Assembly (NCBI GenBank): GCA_008711135.1
Contig: VUAW01000002.1
Span: 62,001-126,000 of the forward strand
Origin: Rhodobacteraceae bacterium LNNU 3342
Lineage (GTDB): Bacteria > Pseudomonadota > Alphaproteobacteria > Rhodobacterales > Rhodobacteraceae
DNA: 64,000 nucleotides
Direction: 5' to 3'
Shown here: positions 16,101-25,857 of the stretch, in pieces
How positions within the stretch are numbered: the first letter of the stretch is position 1
How the letters are laid out: each line of letters begins with the position of its first letter
Translations under genes and position numbers: made by a program
The notes under the pieces: generated by a model
Told to the model about the DNA's origin: nothing
Seen by the model: only the letters and a program-made list of their open reading frames with translations
Database searches by the model: none

Positions 16101-16457
16101 CTATTCCACCGGCACGAGCGCCGCCGCGATCCGCCGCCCTTCCGAAAGAAGGACGTTGTAGGTGCGCGCGGCGGGCGCGCTGGCCATGATCTCGTACGGG
16201 ATCTGGCAAGCGTCCAGCGCAGCGCGGAGCGTCGGCGGCAGATGGGCGATCTCGCTCCCGGTGCCGATGAGCAGCACATCCACCCGCCCCGCCAGCGCCA
16301 CCAGTGGCTCTGGCGCCTGCAGCCCGGCCCAGGACACGGCGTCGTCGCCCATGAGCAGAACCGCGCCCTGCATCACCTCTTCGCCGATGCGGAAGAAACC
16401 CGGCCCGTACCCCGAAACAGGGCGGACATTCTGATACTGAAGCTCGTTCAGGCGCAT
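16101..16457 (-). CDS. Mth938-like domain protein (DUF498)
   Basis: A 118-residue single-domain protein related to archaeal Mth938 and mitochondrial complex I assembly factor NDUFAF3. Characteristic segments are [35 protein letters not shown] and the C-terminal [17 protein letters not shown]. It lies between secF and ccmA on the same strand, 17 bp after secF, a layout common in this family of bacteria. A role in respiratory complex assembly or membrane-protein insertion is suggested by homology and neighbours but is not established. Confidence 0.85.
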   Translation of the reverse strand: MRLNELQYQNVRPVSGYGPGFFRIGEEVMQGAVLLMGDDAVSWAGLQAPEPLVALAGRVDVLLIGTGSEIAHLPPTLRAALDACQIPYEIMASAPAARTYNVLLSEGRRIAAALVPVE

Positions 16458-16474
16458 GGTTTCCTCTTTCCGGA

Positions 16475-17446
16475 TCAGGGCCCGGTCTTGAACTGCGTTC
16501 CCGGGGTTTCTGTTTCCGGCTTGGACCAGTCGCGCTTGACACCCAGCCGCAGCAGCACCACGGACGCCACGAAGACCGTCGAATAGGTCCCCACGATGAC
16601 GCCCCAGATCATCGCAAAGACGAAGCCCCGGATCACATCGCCGCCCAGCACGTAAAGCGACACCAGCGCGATCAGCGTGGTACCCGAGGTCATGACCGTG
16701 CGCGACATGGTTTCGTTGATCGAGAGGTCAAGCAGGTCCTGCAGCCGGCGCTTCTTGAACTTCACGAGGTTTTCGCGCACGCGGTCAAAGATGATGACGG
16801 TGTCGTTCAGCGAATAGCCCACGATCGTCAGCAGCGCCGCGATGATCGCGAGGTCGAACCGGATCTGCAGCGCGGAAAAGATCCCGATGGTCAGGATCAC
16901 GTCATGGACAAGCGCCACGACCGCGCCTACTGCGAACTGCCATTCGAACCGCAGCCAGATGTAGAACAGCACCGCCGCATTCGCCAGCACCACCGCAAGA
17001 ACGGCAGTCTGCACCAGTTCCCCCGAAACCTTCGGCCCCACCGACTCCACGGATGGGAAGGTGATCGAGGGGTCGACGGTCTGAAGTGCCGCCTCTACCG
17101 CCTGGATCATCTGCGGCGAGACCGCTTCCTCGCCGTCCTGCGCCTGGATGCGCACCATGGCTACATTGCGGTCGGGGCCGTAGGTCGGATCGAACACTTC
17201 GGTGATCGTGACATCGCCAAGGCCAAGGCCAGCGATGGCGCCGCGATAGGCGCCGATGTCAACCGGCTGCGCGGATTCTGTCCGGATCGTGGTGCCACCC
17301 CGGAAGTCGATCCCGAAGTTCAGCCCCATCGTCAGGAAGGCTGCGATCGACAACACGATCGCCGCGACCGACAGGCCAAAGGTCAGCCGCCAGTACTTGA
17401 AGAACTTCCATTCGGTATTGTCGGGAACGAGTTTCAGACGACGCAT
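16475..17446 (-). CDS. secF: Protein translocase subunit SecF
   Basis: A 323-residue, six-helix RND-family protein that with SecD uses the proton motive force to assist late steps of Sec export. Typical motifs are NFGIDFRGGTTIRTE after helix 1, the SVGPKVSGEL block before helix 2, GYSLNDTVIIFDRVREN, and MSRTVMTSGTTLIALVSLYVLGG near the end. It begins nine bases after secD ends. Confidence 0.96.
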   Translation of the reverse strand: MRRLKLVPDNTEWKFFKYWRLTFGLSVAAIVLSIAAFLTMGLNFGIDFRGGTTIRTESAQPVDIGAYRGAIAGLGLGDVTITEVFDPTYGPDRNVAMVRIQAQDGEEAVSPQMIQAVEAALQTVDPSITFPSVESVGPKVSGELVQTAVLAVVLANAAVLFYIWLRFEWQFAVGAVVALVHDVILTIGIFSALQIRFDLAIIAALLTIVGYSLNDTVIIFDRVRENLVKFKKRRLQDLLDLSINETMSRTVMTSGTTLIALVSLYVLGGDVIRGFVFAMIWGVIVGTYSTVFVASVVLLRLGVKRDWSKPETETPGTQFKTGP

Positions 17447-17455
17447 GTCAGGCCC

Positions 17456-19126
17456 CTATACCGTGATCATTTTCGGGCGGCGGCGTTCGTACCAGGTCAC
17501 GATGATCAGCCGCGTCACGAAGATCGCGGTGAAGACCGAGGTCAGAATGCCCAGGCCCAGCGTCACCGCAAAGCCCCGCACCGGGCCGGAGCCGATGACG
17601 AACAGGATCACGGCGGTGATGAAGGTGGTGATGTTCGAATCAAGGATCGCCGACAGCGCCTTTTCATAGCCAAGCTCGATCGCGCGGGCCGGCCCCTTGG
17701 CGGTCTTCAGTTCCTCTCGGATACGCTCAAAGATAAGCACGGTGGCGTCGACGGCCATGCCGATGGTCAGCACAATACCTGCAATGCCAGGCAAGGTCAG
17801 CGTCGCCCCGATCAGCGACAGCAGGCCGAACATCATGCCGACGTTGATCAGCAGCGCGATGTTGGCGATCACGCCGAACCAGCCATAACTTGCGATCATG
17901 AAGAAGAGCACCGCCCCCATCGCCACAAGCGAGGCGACGCGCCCGGCCTCGATGCTGTCCTGACCCAGTTCCGGGCCAATGGTCCGTTCCTCGAGGAAGG
18001 TCATTTCGGCCGGAAGGGCGCCTGCACGCAGCAGCACGGCAAGCTGGACGCTTTCCTCGACAGTGAAGCGGCCGGTGATGATGCCTGAACCGCCGGGGAT
18101 ATGGCTCTGGATCACGGGGGCAGAGATCACCTCGTCATCCAGCACGATGGCAAAGGGCGACCCGATGTTCTGCGCCGTATAGTCGCCGAAGCGCCGCCCG
18201 CCTGCGCTGTTGAAGCGGAAGTTCACGGCTGGCCGGCCGTTCTGGTCAAAAGCCGGCTGGGCGTCGACCAGTTCCTCGCCCGTCACGACGGGCGCCTGTT
18301 CGACGATGTAGTAAAGCCCCGGCTGATCCATCGACGGATAGATCACGTTGCGGGGGCCGGGGTTGGCATCTGCGCTTTCAGCTGTGCCGACGACAGAGTG
18401 GAAGGTCAGCCGCGCGGTGGTGCCGATCAGGTCCTTCAGTTCCGCCGCCGAACCAAGCCCCGGCACCTGGATCAGGATACGATCCTCGCCCTGACGCTGG
18501 ATCGTGGGTTCGCGGGTGCCGACCTCGTCCACGCGGCGGCGGATAATCTCAAGCGACTGCTGGATCGTGCGCTCATCCGTCGCCTCGCGCTCGGCCGACG
18601 ACAGGCTGACGATGATCTCGTTGCCGACGGCTCGCACCTCAAGGTCGCTGGACCCAAGGCCGGTCGTCATGCTGGCGACGGGGCGAGCAAGGCCCTGCAC
18701 AAGCTCCAGCGCCCGACCGATGCCTTCGGGGTTCGAGATCTGGACGTGCAGTTCACCCCGCGGGCTTTCGATGCGGCGGAAGTTGCCGACCACCGCCCGT
18801 TCGGCCCGCAGCGCGTCCCGGACATCCGGCCAGAGCGCGTCGATACGCCCGGCATAGACATCGGCCACCTGCACCTCTGCCAGAAGATGGGCGCCACCCC
18901 GCAGGTCAAGCCCGAGGTTGACCAGGTTCGAGGGCAGGAAATCCGGCCAAAGGCTGCGCGCAGCCTCCTGCTCCGGGGTTGCCGTGCCGCCTTGCGCCTC
19001 GATCGCAGCGACGGCGTCGTTGTGCTGCTCTACCCGGCTGTAGAAAAGGTTCGGCATCGCCAGGAGCAGGCCCAGGGCGCAGAGCCCCCAGATCAGAACC
19101 CGCTTCCAGACAGGTATTTGCAGCAT
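17456..19126 (-). CDS. secD: Protein translocase subunit SecD
   Basis: A 556-residue partner of SecF. After the first helix comes NLGLDLRGGAHLLAEV, then the large periplasmic P1 domain with RRRVDEVGTREPTIQRQGEDRILIQVPG, and five further helices beginning near GQDSIEAGRVASLVAMGAVL, with MAVDATVLIFERIREEL. I use the ATG at 19126, which has GAGGG six bases upstream, rather than the adjacent in-frame TTG. It follows yajC after 33 bp in the conserved yajC-secD-secF order. Confidence 0.96.
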   Translation of the reverse strand: MLQIPVWKRVLIWGLCALGLLLAMPNLFYSRVEQHNDAVAAIEAQGGTATPEQEAARSLWPDFLPSNLVNLGLDLRGGAHLLAEVQVADVYAGRIDALWPDVRDALRAERAVVGNFRRIESPRGELHVQISNPEGIGRALELVQGLARPVASMTTGLGSSDLEVRAVGNEIIVSLSSAEREATDERTIQQSLEIIRRRVDEVGTREPTIQRQGEDRILIQVPGLGSAAELKDLIGTTARLTFHSVVGTAESADANPGPRNVIYPSMDQPGLYYIVEQAPVVTGEELVDAQPAFDQNGRPAVNFRFNSAGGRRFGDYTAQNIGSPFAIVLDDEVISAPVIQSHIPGGSGIITGRFTVEESVQLAVLLRAGALPAEMTFLEERTIGPELGQDSIEAGRVASLVAMGAVLFFMIASYGWFGVIANIALLINVGMMFGLLSLIGATLTLPGIAGIVLTIGMAVDATVLIFERIREELKTAKGPARAIELGYEKALSAILDSNITTFITAVILFVIGSGPVRGFAVTLGLGILTSVFTAIFVTRLIIVTWYERRRPKMITV

Positions 19127-19159
19127 CAACAGCCCTCGCAGCTAGGGTTCAGGTCGGCT

Positions 19160-19486
19160 TCAGGCGGTCGTCGCAGGTTCGGTCTTGGACACGACCTGAG
19201 AAATCGTGTGCCGCACGACGCGGACACGGACGCCATCGGCGATCTCGACCTCAAGCTCACCGTTTTCCTTGACCTTGTGGACCTTGCCGATCAGGCCGCC
19301 CGCGGTCACCACCTCGTCGCCGCGGCGCACGGCCTCGACCATGGCGCGATGTTCCTTGAGTTTCTTCTGCTGAGGACGGATCAGCAGGAAATACATGATC
19401 GCGAAGATCAGGATCAGCGGCACAAAGCTGGTGAAGGCGCCGGCGGCGCCCCCGGCGGCCTGGGCATAGGCGGGTGTGACGAACAT
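19160..19486 (-). CDS. yajC: Preprotein translocase subunit YajC
   Basis: A 108-residue protein with one membrane helix (about residues 20-42, FVPLILIFAIMYFLLIRPQ) followed by the hallmark RPQQKKLKEHRAMVEAVRRGDEVVTAGGLIGKV. It associates with SecDF. The Ala/Gly-rich N-terminus before the helix is usual in alphaproteobacteria. AGAGGACCGAAG precedes the ATG. It is divergent from serS, with about 175 bp between their starts. Confidence 0.95.
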   Translation of the reverse strand: MFVTPAYAQAAGGAAGAFTSFVPLILIFAIMYFLLIRPQQKKLKEHRAMVEAVRRGDEVVTAGGLIGKVHKVKENGELEVEIADGVRVRVVRHTISQVVSKTEPATTA

Positions 19487-19661
19487 CTTCGGTCCTCTTG
19501 GTCTTGCGCGGGAAGCCCCCGCCTTTTCCGATTGGCGCGCACCCTAGCCATGCGGGCAAAGGTTGGCAAGCAAAGCCGCCCCTGCGTTTTCCGGTTCAAA
19601 TGGTTCGCCTCATCGGGCATATGAAGGCGAAATCCCGACCCATCAACCAAAGGCTGGTCAC

Positions 19662-20951
19662 ATGCACGACATCCGCATCATCCGCGACAATCCGGCGGCG
19701 TTCGACGCCGCGCTTGCCCGCCGTGGACTTCCGGAAATGTCGTCGCAGGTGCTGGCGCTGGATGAGGCGCGGCGGGGCGTGATCCACGCTGCCGAAACCG
19801 CCAAGGCGGAACAGAACGCCGCGTCGAAAGAGGTGGGCGCCGCCAAGGCCCGCGGCGACGAGGCCGAATTCGAACGCCTGCGCGCGCTTGTCGCGGAAAA
19901 GAAGGCCGATATCGTCCGGCTGGAGGATGAGGCCAAGGCGCGGGACGCGGAACTGCGCAACCTGCTGATGACGATCCCCAATCTTCCCCTGCCGGAAGTT
20001 CCCGAGGGAGGGGATGAAACCGGCAACGTCGAGATCCGCCGCTGGGGCACGCCTCGCAGCTTTGATTTCAAACCCCTTGAGCATTTCGACCTGCCGGCGG
20101 TGCAGCCGGGCATGGATTTCGCCACCGCAGCCAAGCTGTCGGGCAGCCGCTTTGTCCTGCTGCGGGGGGCGGTCGCGCGGCTGCACCGGGCGCTCGCGCA
20201 GTTCATGCTGGACCTGCACACCACCGAACACGGGCTGACCGAAACCATGACGCCGGTGCTGGTCCGCGACGAGGCGATGTACGGCACCAACCAGCTGCCC
20301 AAGTTCGCCGAGGACAGCTATCAGACCACCAACGGCTGGTGGCTGATCCCCACCTCCGAGGTGACGCTGACCAACACGGTGGCGGGGGAAGTCCTGGACG
20401 AAGCCGCCCTGCCCCAGCGAATGACAGCCCATACGCTCTGCTTCCGGTCCGAGGCAGGTTCGGCGGGCAAGGACACGGCGGGCATGCTCCGCCAGCACCA
20501 GTTCGAGAAGGTGGAGATGGTCAGCATCACCACCCCCGAGACCAGCCTCGACGAACACGAACGCATGACCCGCTGCGCAGAGGCCGTGCTGGAACGGCTC
20601 GGCCTGCCCTACCGGACGGTGGTGCTGTGCACCGGTGACATGGGCTTTGGCGCGCAAAAGACCCATGACATCGAGGTCTGGCTGCCGGGCCAGAACACCT
20701 ATCGCGAGATCTCGTCTGTTTCTGTCTGCGGCGACTTCCAGGCGCGGCGGATGAACGCACGTTACCGGCCCCAGGGTGGTAAGCCGGAATTTGTCCATAC
20801 GCTGAACGGTTCGGGCCTTGCCGTCGGGCGCTGCCTGATCGCGGTGCTGGAAAACGGCCAGCAGGCGGATGGATCGGTGCTGTTGCCAGAGGCGCTGCAT
20901 CCTTGGCTGGGCGGCAAGACCCGCATCACTGCCGAGGGGCTCCTCGCCTGA
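19662..20951 (+). CDS. serS: Serine--tRNA ligase
   Basis: A 429-residue class II aminoacyl-tRNA synthetase that charges tRNA-Ser. It starts [18 protein letters not shown], then has the long antiparallel coiled-coil arm that grips the tRNA (about residues 25-100), the TSEVTLTN substrate motif, motif 2 in [27 protein letters not shown] and motif 3 in [19 protein letters not shown]. The ATG at 19662 is the only one matching family starts; an upstream in-frame start would add 33 unrelated residues. The ribosome-binding site is weak (AAGG). Confidence 0.97.
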   Translation: MHDIRIIRDNPAAFDAALARRGLPEMSSQVLALDEARRGVIHAAETAKAEQNAASKEVGAAKARGDEAEFERLRALVAEKKADIVRLEDEAKARDAELRNLLMTIPNLPLPEVPEGGDETGNVEIRRWGTPRSFDFKPLEHFDLPAVQPGMDFATAAKLSGSRFVLLRGAVARLHRALAQFMLDLHTTEHGLTETMTPVLVRDEAMYGTNQLPKFAEDSYQTTNGWWLIPTSEVTLTNTVAGEVLDEAALPQRMTAHTLCFRSEAGSAGKDTAGMLRQHQFEKVEMVSITTPETSLDEHERMTRCAEAVLERLGLPYRTVVLCTGDMGFGAQKTHDIEVWLPGQNTYREISSVSVCGDFQARRMNARYRPQGGKPEFVHTLNGSGLAVGRCLIAVLENGQQADGSVLLPEALHPWLGGKTRITAEGLLA

Positions 20952-20990
20952 TCACGGGAACCGGGGCTGGCTGCGGCGCGTAGAGCCCGC

Positions 20991-21752
20991 ATGAGACGCA
21001 CCAAAGCCATCCTGACCCTTGTCACCGCCGTGGCCTTCGCGGCCTCGCCCCTTTGGTCGCCGGGGTTCAACGGCTTCGACCCCGAGCTTTTCCCCATCCC
21101 GCAGCATGACCCGCCGGTCCAGCCGGTGGGCTGGGCCTTTTCCATCTGGGGGCCGATCTACCTGGCGCTGATCCTGCACGGGATCTGGGGCCTGTGGCGC
21201 CATTCTGACGATCCCGGCTGGGACGACATGCGCTGGCCGCTGATCCTCAGCCTGGGACCAGGATCGGTTTGGCTTCTGGTGGCCAACCTCAACGTGCTGC
21301 TGGCGACGCTGCTGATCTGGGCAATGCTGGTGACCGCGCTTGCGGCTTTGTTCCTGTCACCGGGGCGGCGGGTGGTGACGGATGCAGGGCCAGAGCCTGC
21401 GCCCCCCGGCAACCGCTGGCTGGGCCGGGTGCCGGTCGGGATCTATGCAGGGTGGCTGACGGCGGCAAGCTGGGTGTCAGTGGGGCTGATGCTGGGGGGA
21501 TATGGCGTTCTTGGGCCAACTGCGGCTGCGCTGGTGACCCTGCCGGTGCTGGTGATCTTTGCCACGATCTTCCAGATCTGGCTGGGGCGCGCCCCAGAAT
21601 ACGGGCTTACCGTGATCTGGGGCCTGCTGGGGATTTTGGCCGCGAACTGGGGCGGCGGCTGGCTGATCCCGATGCTGGCGGCTGCCGGAATCGCCGTGGT
21701 AGGGGTGACGTGCCTGCGCATAGCCTTCGGCACGACGCCCCCGTCCATATAA
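20991..21752 (+). CDS. TspO/MBR-related tryptophan-rich membrane protein
   Basis: A 253-residue hydrophobic protein with about seven to eight predicted helices. PVGWAFSIWGPIYLALI and the spacing of Trp and Pro residues (ASWVSVGLMLGGYG, FQIWLGRAPEYGLTVIW) resemble TspO/MBR tryptophan-rich sensory proteins, but it is about 90 residues longer than classical five-helix TspO. Relatives are annotated as tryptophan-rich sensory protein. Ligand and function are unknown; porphyrin binding is known for true TspO but cannot be assumed. It follows serS by 39 bp and is convergent with the ArgE-like gene, with only 8 bp between their stops. Confidence 0.65.
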   Translation: MRRTKAILTLVTAVAFAASPLWSPGFNGFDPELFPIPQHDPPVQPVGWAFSIWGPIYLALILHGIWGLWRHSDDPGWDDMRWPLILSLGPGSVWLLVANLNVLLATLLIWAMLVTALAALFLSPGRRVVTDAGPEPAPPGNRWLGRVPVGIYAGWLTAASWVSVGLMLGGYGVLGPTAAALVTLPVLVIFATIFQIWLGRAPEYGLTVIWGLLGILAANWGGGWLIPMLAAAGIAVVGVTCLRIAFGTTPPSI

Positions 21753-21760
21753 GGCCTGGC

Positions 21761-22924
21761 CTAGCTGGCAAGCTCCTCGATCAGACGCTCCATGAAGGTC
21801 CAGCCGGCCTCGAACTGATCGACGGTCAGGTATTCATCGGGCTGATGCGCCTGTGCGATGTCGCCCGGACCACAGACGACGGCGGAATAGCCTGCCGCCT
21901 GGAACTGCCCGGCCTCGGTCCCGTAGCTCACGACATGGGTGCCATTGTCGCCGGTCATCTGGCGGACCAGCTTTTCGGCCGCGCCATCTACCTCTGGCAC
22001 AAGCGGCGGCAGGACAAAGCCCTGCTTCAGGGTGATGGTGGCCTCGGGCCGAATCGCCTGTATCTCTGCCTCGACCTTGGCAACCTTGGCCCGATAGGCG
22101 GCTGTCCAGTCCTCCAGCCGCTCGCCGGGGACGCAGCGGAAATCCAGCACGAAACGGCAGTCCTTGGCGGTGATGTTGTGGGCAGTGCCCCCGGCGATCG
22201 TGCCGACGTGGACGGTCGTGTAAGGTGGGTCGAACATCGCAGCCATGGTGCCAGGTGTCTTGGCCGCATTGGCCGTGTTCTGCTGGTTGGCCCAGTCGAT
22301 CAGCCGCGCTGCCACCATGATCGCGTTGACGCCCCGGTGCATGATCGAGGAATGCACCTCATACCCCCGCACATGGGTCCGGAACGCAGTGCCACCCTTA
22401 TGGCCGTTCACCGCCCTCATCATACTGGGTTCGCCCACCACCACCGCGGCGGCGCGGGGAAGGCGCGTGGCCATCTCCTCGATCATCGAAGGCGCGCCAA
22501 GGCAGCCGACCTCTTCGTCATAGGACAGGGCGATCTGCAGCGGCCGCTTTAGCTCTGCCTGTTGCGCCAGCGGCACGGCGGCAAGGGCCAGCGCCACAAA
22601 CCCCTTCATGTCACAGGTGCCGCGGCCGTAAAGCCGCCCGTCACGCTCCACCACCGTCCAAGGGTCGGTGGTCCAATCCTGGCCATCCACCGGAACTACA
22701 TCCGTGTGCCCGGACAGCACGACGCCGCCCGGCACGTCGGGTCCGATGCTGGCGTAAAGGTTGGTCTTGGTGCCGCATTCGCTTGGCACCCGATGCGCCA
22801 CGACCCCCAGACCGTCAAGATATTCCTCCACCCACTCGATCAGCGGCAGGTTGCTATCGCGGCTGACCGTGGGGAAGGAGACGAGCTTTTCGAGGATCTC
22901 GCGCGGGGTGAGCGTCTGGGGCAT
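21761..22924 (-). CDS. argE: M20 metallopeptidase, acetylornithine deacetylase-like
   Basis: A 387-residue di-zinc amidohydrolase. Metal and catalytic motifs are SGHTDVVP (His, Asp), GRGTCDMKGF (Asp) and ALSYDEEVGC (catalytic Glu pair), with the C-terminal VCGPGDIAQAHQPDEYL supplying the last His. This pattern fits ArgE, which removes the acetyl group from N-acetylornithine in arginine synthesis, although DapE-like and other M20 activities are possible. It ends eight bases from the convergent TspO-like gene. The symbol is the conventional assignment rather than a proven one. Confidence 0.8.
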   Translation of the reverse strand: MPQTLTPREILEKLVSFPTVSRDSNLPLIEWVEEYLDGLGVVAHRVPSECGTKTNLYASIGPDVPGGVVLSGHTDVVPVDGQDWTTDPWTVVERDGRLYGRGTCDMKGFVALALAAVPLAQQAELKRPLQIALSYDEEVGCLGAPSMIEEMATRLPRAAAVVVGEPSMMRAVNGHKGGTAFRTHVRGYEVHSSIMHRGVNAIMVAARLIDWANQQNTANAAKTPGTMAAMFDPPYTTVHVGTIAGGTAHNITAKDCRFVLDFRCVPGERLEDWTAAYRAKVAKVEAEIQAIRPEATITLKQGFVLPPLVPEVDGAAEKLVRQMTGDNGTHVVSYGTEAGQFQAAGYSAVVCGPGDIAQAHQPDEYLTVDQFEAGWTFMERLIEELAS

Positions 22925-22967
22925 CGGGAACTCCTTGAGGGCCTGTCCGCCAAGGTGAAGCGCTAAC

Positions 22968-22982
22968 CCTTGAGGGTCAAGG
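22968..22982 (-). terminator. Short hairpin after the DUF3422 gene
   Basis: CCTTGA and TCAAGG pair around GGG two bases after the DUF3422 stop on the minus strand. The stem is only 6 bp and no U-tract follows, so termination would be weak at best. Confidence 0.25.
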
Positions 22983-22984
22983 CG

Positions 22985-24268
22985 TCAGCCAAGCCGGTGC
23001 CGGATCCGCCGCAGCATCACCCATACGCCCGCCACGACCACCGGGACCAGCCCCGCCGTCATCAGACCGCGGCTGATGCCCAGCGCCTCGGCCACCGGAT
23101 AGGCCAGATAGGCCATGAGGCTGACGGCGTAATAGCTGATCGCGACAACCGAGAGCCCCTCGACCGTATGCTGAAGGCGCAGCTGCAGGTCGGCGCGGCG
23201 GTCCATGCTTTCCAGAACCCGCTGGTTCTGGGCGGACCGTTCCACATCCACCCGCGTCCGGAGGAGTTCCGCTGCACGCATCGCCCGTTCGGCCATGGCA
23301 GTCAGCCGCCGTTCTGTCGATTTCACCGTCCGCATTGCCGGATCAAAGCGGCGCATCATGAATTCAGCGAATGTCTGGCGGGCTCGGAAACGGGTTTCGC
23401 GCAGCACGGCGATCCGCTGGTTCACCAACGCCTCATACGCGCCGGTGGCGCTGAACCGGAACGAGGACCGAACCAGCAGGTTTTCCAGTTCCGCGGAAAT
23501 CTGCAAAAGGTCGTGCAGCGCCTCGTCTGCGCTGCGACTCGGGGCAGTCATTGCGCCTACCAGCGCGTTCAACTGGATGTCGAGTTCTCCCATCCGGGGC
23601 GACAGGCTTCGCGCCCGGGCCAGACCCAGCATCGACATGGTCTTGTAAATCTCGATCTCGCACAGGCGCTGCACGATGCGGCCCACGCGGCGCGCACCGG
23701 TTCCGGGCGGGACGAACACCGCCATCCGCATATGACCGGCGGGATCGATCCGGAAGTCGGCGGCGATGATTGCGGCCCCGTCAAGCACTTCGGAACAGGC
23801 AACGGCATCGGCCAGGAACCACTCGGATATCTTGCGGTCGAGCACGGCTGGATCATCGGGCGTCGGCTCCACCCGCAGAAGGATCGAGGTGATGCGCGCG
23901 CCGGGGGCCTGCTGCAGCCAGTCGTCCGGGAAGATGTCAAAGGCTGCTGGATCGAATGGCCGGTCACTGAGCCCATCGCCAAAGACAGAATAGGTCACGA
24001 ACTCGGTATGGTTTTCCCACTTCAGCCGGTGCCGCCCGATCTCGCCAAAGTAATGCGTGGCACCCGGCGCCGGATGCGGCGCCCCGTGCCGGTCAAGCAG
24101 CGCCAGAAGATGGGTTCGGTCCTGTTCGCGGTCACGTTCCACCGCGCCTTCGGGCCACTTTATGGCCAGAACGGCGGCCTCGCAGGGCACCCCTAGTGTG
24201 GGAAAGGGACGCGCATGAAGCTCGTTCGCCAGCGCATAGCGGGAAGGGTAGTCTTCAATCTGGGCCAT
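22985..24268 (-). CDS. DUF3422 family membrane-anchored protein
   Basis: A 427-residue protein recognised as DUF3422. The N-terminal ALANELHARPFPTL is the family marker. The middle is soluble and helical, and two membrane helices lie close to the C-terminus (about 370-392, VVAISYYAVSLMAYLAYPV; and about 400-420, GLVPVVVAGVWVMLRRI), with a basic tail. The overall design, a long cytoplasmic domain then a C-terminal hairpin, resembles CorA-like or scaffold proteins, but the function is unknown. ATG 24268 is chosen because homology starts at MAQIEDYPSRYAL; an upstream ATG at 24361 would add 31 unrelated residues and overlap the pntB terminator. Confidence 0.75.
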   Translation of the reverse strand: MAQIEDYPSRYALANELHARPFPTLGVPCEAAVLAIKWPEGAVERDREQDRTHLLALLDRHGAPHPAPGATHYFGEIGRHRLKWENHTEFVTYSVFGDGLSDRPFDPAAFDIFPDDWLQQAPGARITSILLRVEPTPDDPAVLDRKISEWFLADAVACSEVLDGAAIIAADFRIDPAGHMRMAVFVPPGTGARRVGRIVQRLCEIEIYKTMSMLGLARARSLSPRMGELDIQLNALVGAMTAPSRSADEALHDLLQISAELENLLVRSSFRFSATGAYEALVNQRIAVLRETRFRARQTFAEFMMRRFDPAMRTVKSTERRLTAMAERAMRAAELLRTRVDVERSAQNQRVLESMDRRADLQLRLQHTVEGLSVVAISYYAVSLMAYLAYPVAEALGISRGLMTAGLVPVVVAGVWVMLRRIRHRLG

Positions 24269-24351
24269 AGGGCTGCCTTTGGTCTTTCGGCGACCATACC
24301 GCAGGAACGCGTGAAGTAAATGCGACGTTCGGCATGCCATTGCATGGCGCT

Positions 24352-24384
24352 GAAAATGCAACGCCCCGCCAGTTGGCGGGGCGT
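24352..24384 (-). terminator. Intrinsic terminator after pntB
   Basis: ACGCCCCGCC (24361-24370) and GGCGGGGCGT (24375-24384) form a perfect 10-bp stem with a 4-nt loop, 24 bases after the pntB stop. On the minus strand it continues into TTGCATTTTC. It ends the pntAB transcript before the DUF3422 gene. Confidence 0.7.
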
Positions 24385-24408
24385 CAGTGTCACAGGCGGT
24401 CTTTGCCG

Positions 24409-25842
24409 TCAGTCGATCATTGGCAGGAGCGCGTCGATCGACTTCTTGGCGTCGCCATAGAACATCCGCGTGTTCTCCTTGTAGAAGAGCGGGTTCTCGA
24501 TCCCCGAATAGCCGGTGCCCTGGCCGCGTTTCGACACGAACACCTGCTTGGCCTTCCAGACCTCCAGCACCGGCATGCCGGCGATCGGGCTGTTCGGATC
24601 TTCCTGCGCCGCCGGGTTCACGATGTCGTTCGAGCCGATGACGATCGCCACATCCGTTTCCGGGAAGTCCTCGTTGATCTCGTCCATTTCCAGAACGATG
24701 TCATAGGGGACCTTGGCCTCGGCCAGCAGCACGTTCATGTGGCCCGGCAGACGGCCGGCGACCGGGTGGATCGCAAAGCGGACGTTCTTGCCCTTGGCGC
24801 GCAGCTTGCGGGTCAGTTCCGACACCGACTGCTGCGCCTGCGCCACGGCCATACCATAACCCGGCACGATCACCACGCTGTCGGCATCGTTGAGCGCCGC
24901 CGCCACGTTTTCGGCATCAATGGCGATCTGCTCGCCTTCGATCGCGGCGGCGGGGCCGGCGGTGCCGCCAAAGCCGCCCAGGATCACGCTGATGAAGCTG
25001 CGGTTCATCGCCTTGCACATGATGTAGGACAGGATCGCACCGGAAGAACCGACCAGCGCACCCACCACGATCAGCAGGTCGTTCGACAGCGAGAAGCCGA
25101 TGGCCGCCGCTGCCCAGCCCGAATAGCTGTTCAGCATCGACACCACGACCGGCATGTCGGCGCCGCCGATGCCCATGATCAGGTGATAGCCGATGAACAG
25201 CGCGGCCAGCGTCATCACGATCAGCGCCAGCGAAGATCCGGTCTGAAGATAGACGATCAGCAGCACCAGCGAGAGCAGCGCTGCGCCCGCGTTCAGCATA
25301 TGGCCGCCCGGCAGCTTCGTCGCCTTGGTGTCGACCTTGCCGGCCAGCTTGCCGAAGGCCACAACCGAACCGGTGAAGGTGACGGCACCGATGAAGACGC
25401 CGAGGAAGGTTTCCACCCGCAGGATCGAATGCTCGATCGGTGTCTTGTGCGCCAGAACCCCGGCAAAGCCGTGAAGAGCGTCACGTGTCACAGTATCCAT
25501 GCCCAGCACCCGGGCCAGTTCGATATGCGTGTTGAAGCCGATGAAGACCGCCGCCAGACCGACGAGCGAGTGCATCGCTGCGACAAGCTGCGGCATCTCG
25601 GTCATCTGCACGCGCTTGGCGATGGTCCAGCCGATCGCGCCGCCGCCCGCGATCAGGATCAGCGACAAGAGCCAGAGGCCCGAGCCTGGCCCGAACAGCG
25701 TGGCGACAATCGCCAGCGCCATGCCCGCGATCCCGTACCAGACGGCGCGCTTGGCGCTTTCCTGCCCCGAAAGCCCGCCCAGCGAGAGGATGAACAGGAT
25801 GGCCGCAACGACATAGGCGGCCGTGGTGAATCCGTAGTCCAT
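24409..25842 (-). CDS. pntB: Proton-translocating NAD(P) transhydrogenase, beta subunit
   Basis: A 477-residue subunit. The first 270 or so residues form about nine membrane helices of the proton channel. The C-terminal domain III binds NADP(H): [15 protein letters not shown] is the Rossmann glycine motif, and [41 protein letters not shown] and [17 protein letters not shown] are family blocks. With PntA it drives hydride transfer from NADH to NADP+ using the proton gradient, giving NADPH. It starts 15 bp after pntA ends. Confidence 0.96.
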   Translation of the reverse strand: MDYGFTTAAYVVAAILFILSLGGLSGQESAKRAVWYGIAGMALAIVATLFGPGSGLWLLSLILIAGGGAIGWTIAKRVQMTEMPQLVAAMHSLVGLAAVFIGFNTHIELARVLGMDTVTRDALHGFAGVLAHKTPIEHSILRVETFLGVFIGAVTFTGSVVAFGKLAGKVDTKATKLPGGHMLNAGAALLSLVLLIVYLQTGSSLALIVMTLAALFIGYHLIMGIGGADMPVVVSMLNSYSGWAAAAIGFSLSNDLLIVVGALVGSSGAILSYIMCKAMNRSFISVILGGFGGTAGPAAAIEGEQIAIDAENVAAALNDADSVVIVPGYGMAVAQAQQSVSELTRKLRAKGKNVRFAIHPVAGRLPGHMNVLLAEAKVPYDIVLEMDEINEDFPETDVAIVIGSNDIVNPAAQEDPNSPIAGMPVLEVWKAKQVFVSKRGQGTGYSGIENPLFYKENTRMFYGDAKKSIDALLPMID

Positions 25843-25857
25843 TACCCGGTTTTCCCC

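Noticed and set aside
19590-19625. GGTTCAAAT segment reminiscent of a tRNA T-loop
   Set aside because: No acceptor, D or anticodon stem can be built around it; it lies in the serS upstream region.
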